Notes under the pieces: generated by a model | Seen by the model: only the letters and a program-made list of their open reading frames with translations | Database searches by the model: none | What the model was told of the DNA's origin: nothing | DNA from: Lachnoclostridium sp. UBA3775 | GTDB taxonomy: Bacteria > Bacillota > Clostridia > Lachnospirales > Lachnospiraceae | DNA: 6,585 nucleotides | Direction of reading: 5' to 3' | Assembly (NCBI GenBank): GCA_002369525.1 | Contig: DFFN01000035.1 | Location: forward strand, 1-6,585 | Shown: positions 5,379 to 6,585 of the stretch, piece by piece | Layout: every line of letters starts with the position of its first letter | Numbering within the stretch: position 1 is the stretch's first letter | Made by a program: the position numbers and the translations under genes

Positions 5379-6112
5379 CATGTACCTCTTGTTCCGCTGA
5401 TGCAAAGACAGTCCGGTCTGTCGAAACCGCACTCGATAAGCTTTATTCCCGCACACTCAAGCGTGCTGCCTGTGGTGAAAATATCATCCACAAGCAGCAG
5501 CTTTTTTATTCCTGCATTTAATGTCCTGTCAAGTTCACTTTCATCTGTCTCAAAGGCATCCATCAGATTTATCAGCCTTCCGGCAGCGCCGAGTTCCTTC
5601 TGGGCCGCAGTCTGCTTTCTTCTTTTTAAAAGCGAGCTCAGGCAGGGAATGCCAAGAAAGGCGGCAATTTCCTTTCCGAACTCGGCCGCCTGGTTATATC
5701 CTCTTTTTATCATTCTTTTTTTATGTATGGGTATCGGAACAACGGCATCATAAGCGCCGTTTTTTAAGACCCTGTCAAATTTCTCAATGCTTTCTCTTGC
5801 AAAATACAGAGCCATGTCCTTGCGGTGCCTGTATTTGAATTTGACGATCATATCCCTGACTTCATCCTCATAAAGAAAGGTAATATAGCCTCGCCTGAAA
5901 TGAAAACTGTTTTTCCTGCAGTTTCCGCAATAGGCCTTTTCATCGTCGGACAGCATTTTACCGCATTTCAGGCAGGCCGGCCCCGAAAACGGCCTGATCC
6001 TGCCAACGCATTTTTTACAAAGCTTTCCTTCTTCTTCGATTTTAACCGCCTTGTCACAGAACGGACAGACCGGCGGAAATAAAAGACCCGAAATCACCCT
6101 CGTAAGTTCCAT
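5375..6112 (-). CDS. comFC: ComFC-type phosphoribosyltransferase-fold competence protein
   Basis: This is a 245-residue protein with the ComF/GntX architecture. Two zinc ribbons are seen at the N-terminus: C16-C19 with C32-C35, then C47-C50 with C62-C65. A phosphoribosyltransferase domain follows, with VVPIP (124-128), RGYNQA (137-142), the QKELGAAGRLINLMDAF stretch (171-187) and the PRPP-binding loop LLLVDDIFTTGST (205-217). In naturally competent bacteria ComFC acts with the ComFA helicase in taking up single-stranded DNA; its exact reaction is not settled. It is also widespread in species not known to be competent. The ATG at 6112 has GGAG nine bases upstream. The gene starts 19 bases after recD2 ends, so the two are probably cotranscribed. 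No comFA is visible. The length is typical and all metal and PRPP-loop residues are present. Confidence 0.93.
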   Translation of the reverse strand: MELTRVISGLLFPPVCPFCDKAVKIEEEGKLCKKCVGRIRPFSGPACLKCGKMLSDDEKAYCGNCRKNSFHFRRGYITFLYEDEVRDMIVKFKYRHRKDMALYFARESIEKFDRVLKNGAYDAVVPIPIHKKRMIKRGYNQAAEFGKEIAAFLGIPCLSSLLKRRKQTAAQKELGAAGRLINLMDAFETDESELDRTLNAGIKKLLLVDDIFTTGSTLECAGIKLIECGFDRPDCLCISGTRGTC

Positions 6113-6131
6113 ATCAGGTTTCTCCGTATTT

Positions 6132-6584
6132 CTACAGCCTGTACAGGTTCTTTATCTCCTGACACAGTCCCGTAAACCGGCTGTATTCACTCTCATTATC
6201 GATCATTTCGTAAACGACTTTCTTGTTGCCGACGATCACCACGCATTTCGCCGCCCTTGTCACCGCCGTATACAAAAGATTCCGGTTTAAAAGCTGCTTC
6301 GGTCCTCCAAGCAAGGGTATGACAACCGCCGGATACTCGCTTCCCTGTGATTTATGGACCGTTACGGCATAGGCATGCTTCAGCTCATCAAGTATCGAAA
6401 AAGGATACTCAACCTCCTTGTCATCGTCAAAAACCACCGTCATCAGCTCGGCAAAATTATTGATCTCCTTTATGACGCCAAGATCGCCGTTAAAGATTCC
6501 GGTACCGCCGTCAAACGCAATACCGTATTTATTGCAGTTTTTCCACTCAAGCTTGTAATCGTTCTTGATCTGCATGACCTTGTC
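6132..6584 (-). CDS. recD2: RecD2-type ATP-dependent DNA helicase (C-terminal part only)
   Basis: Only the last 150 residues are in the window; the frame is open to the right edge (DKVMQIKNDY). RecD2 is a 5'-3' superfamily 1B helicase of DNA repair and replication-fork maintenance that works without RecBC. The segment begins at the KVMQ motif common at this point in RecD2. It continues through the SH3-like insert (about GTGIFNGDLGVIKEI to EYPFSILDEL), then helicase motif V, AYAVTVHKSQGSEYPAVVIP, and motif VI, NLLYTAVTRA with its arginine, and ends shortly after the VVIVG strand. The order and spacing are those of an intact RecD2 C-terminus. RecD/TraA relatives share these motifs, but the adjacency to comFC supports RecD2. 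Translation stops at 6132, 19 bases before comFC. Confidence 0.92.
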   Translation of the reverse strand, partial: DKVMQIKNDYKLEWKNCNKYGIAFDGGTGIFNGDLGVIKEINNFAELMTVVFDDDKEVEYPFSILDELKHAYAVTVHKSQGSEYPAVVIPLLGGPKQLLNRNLLYTAVTRAAKCVVIVGNKKVVYEMIDNESEYSRFTGLCQEIKNLYRL

Positions 6585-6585
6585 G

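Noticed and set aside
5407..5422. GACAG/CTGTC hairpin as a terminator of the cvfB-like gene
   Set aside because: The stem has only five pairs, no T run follows on the plus strand, and it lies inside the comFC coding sequence.
5400..6290. Plus-strand frames opposite comFC and recD2
   Set aside because: The frames at 5400-5753, 5521-5838, 5825-6082 and 6051-6290 are Ser/Phe/Arg-rich translations of the antisense strand and show no family features.

Overview
The window looks like a piece of a Bacillota (Firmicutes) chromosome, most likely class Clostridia and perhaps Lachnospiraceae. The evidence is the gene set (secA, a cvfB/yitL-type S1 protein, comFC, recD2), strong GGAGG ribosome binding sites, sigma-A promoters of TTGACA/TATAAT type, AT-rich spacers and moderate-GC genes. 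The species cannot be fixed from the sequence alone. No insertion sequence, phage gene, CRISPR array, tRNA or rRNA was seen.

Layout. Bases 1-2532 (minus strand) hold nearly all of secA, cut by the window edge inside its C-terminal zinc-binding SEC-C tail. A clear promoter (2586-2614), a short 5' UTR hairpin and a GGAGG site lie upstream. Bases 2533-3398 are an unusually long non-coding spacer (866 bases). It carries three exact DnaA boxes and several near-matches between 2903 and 3117, a 12-bp palindrome, a smaller inverted repeat and a 91-base long-armed inverted repeat (3297-3387). Bases 3399-4337 (minus) encode a CPBP (Rce1-like) intramembrane protease, preceded by a promoter, a 5'-end hairpin and a possible 7-residue leader peptide. 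A 174-base divergent spacer separates it from the plus-strand cvfB-like gene (4512-5378). That gene converges on comFC (5375-6112, minus), and the two stop codons overlap. comFC lies 19 bases downstream of recD2 (6132 to the right edge, minus), so these two are probably one transcript.

How the genes fit together. secA drives protein export. The CPBP protein is a membrane protease of unknown substrate. The cvfB-like protein is an RNA-binding regulator. ComFC and RecD2 belong to DNA uptake and DNA repair respectively. These are mostly housekeeping genes, not one pathway. The comF-to-secA neighbourhood is known from other Bacillota, where hpf commonly precedes secA. Here no hpf is present, and the gap is occupied by cvfB, the CPBP gene and the DnaA-box-rich spacer.

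The most interesting object is that spacer. Three exact TTATCCACA boxes fall within 99 bases, two of them in head-to-tail series with degenerate copies, followed by one in the opposite orientation. This could be a replication origin, or a DnaA-binding cluster outside the origin that titrates DnaA or regulates genes. The sequence alone does not decide between these.
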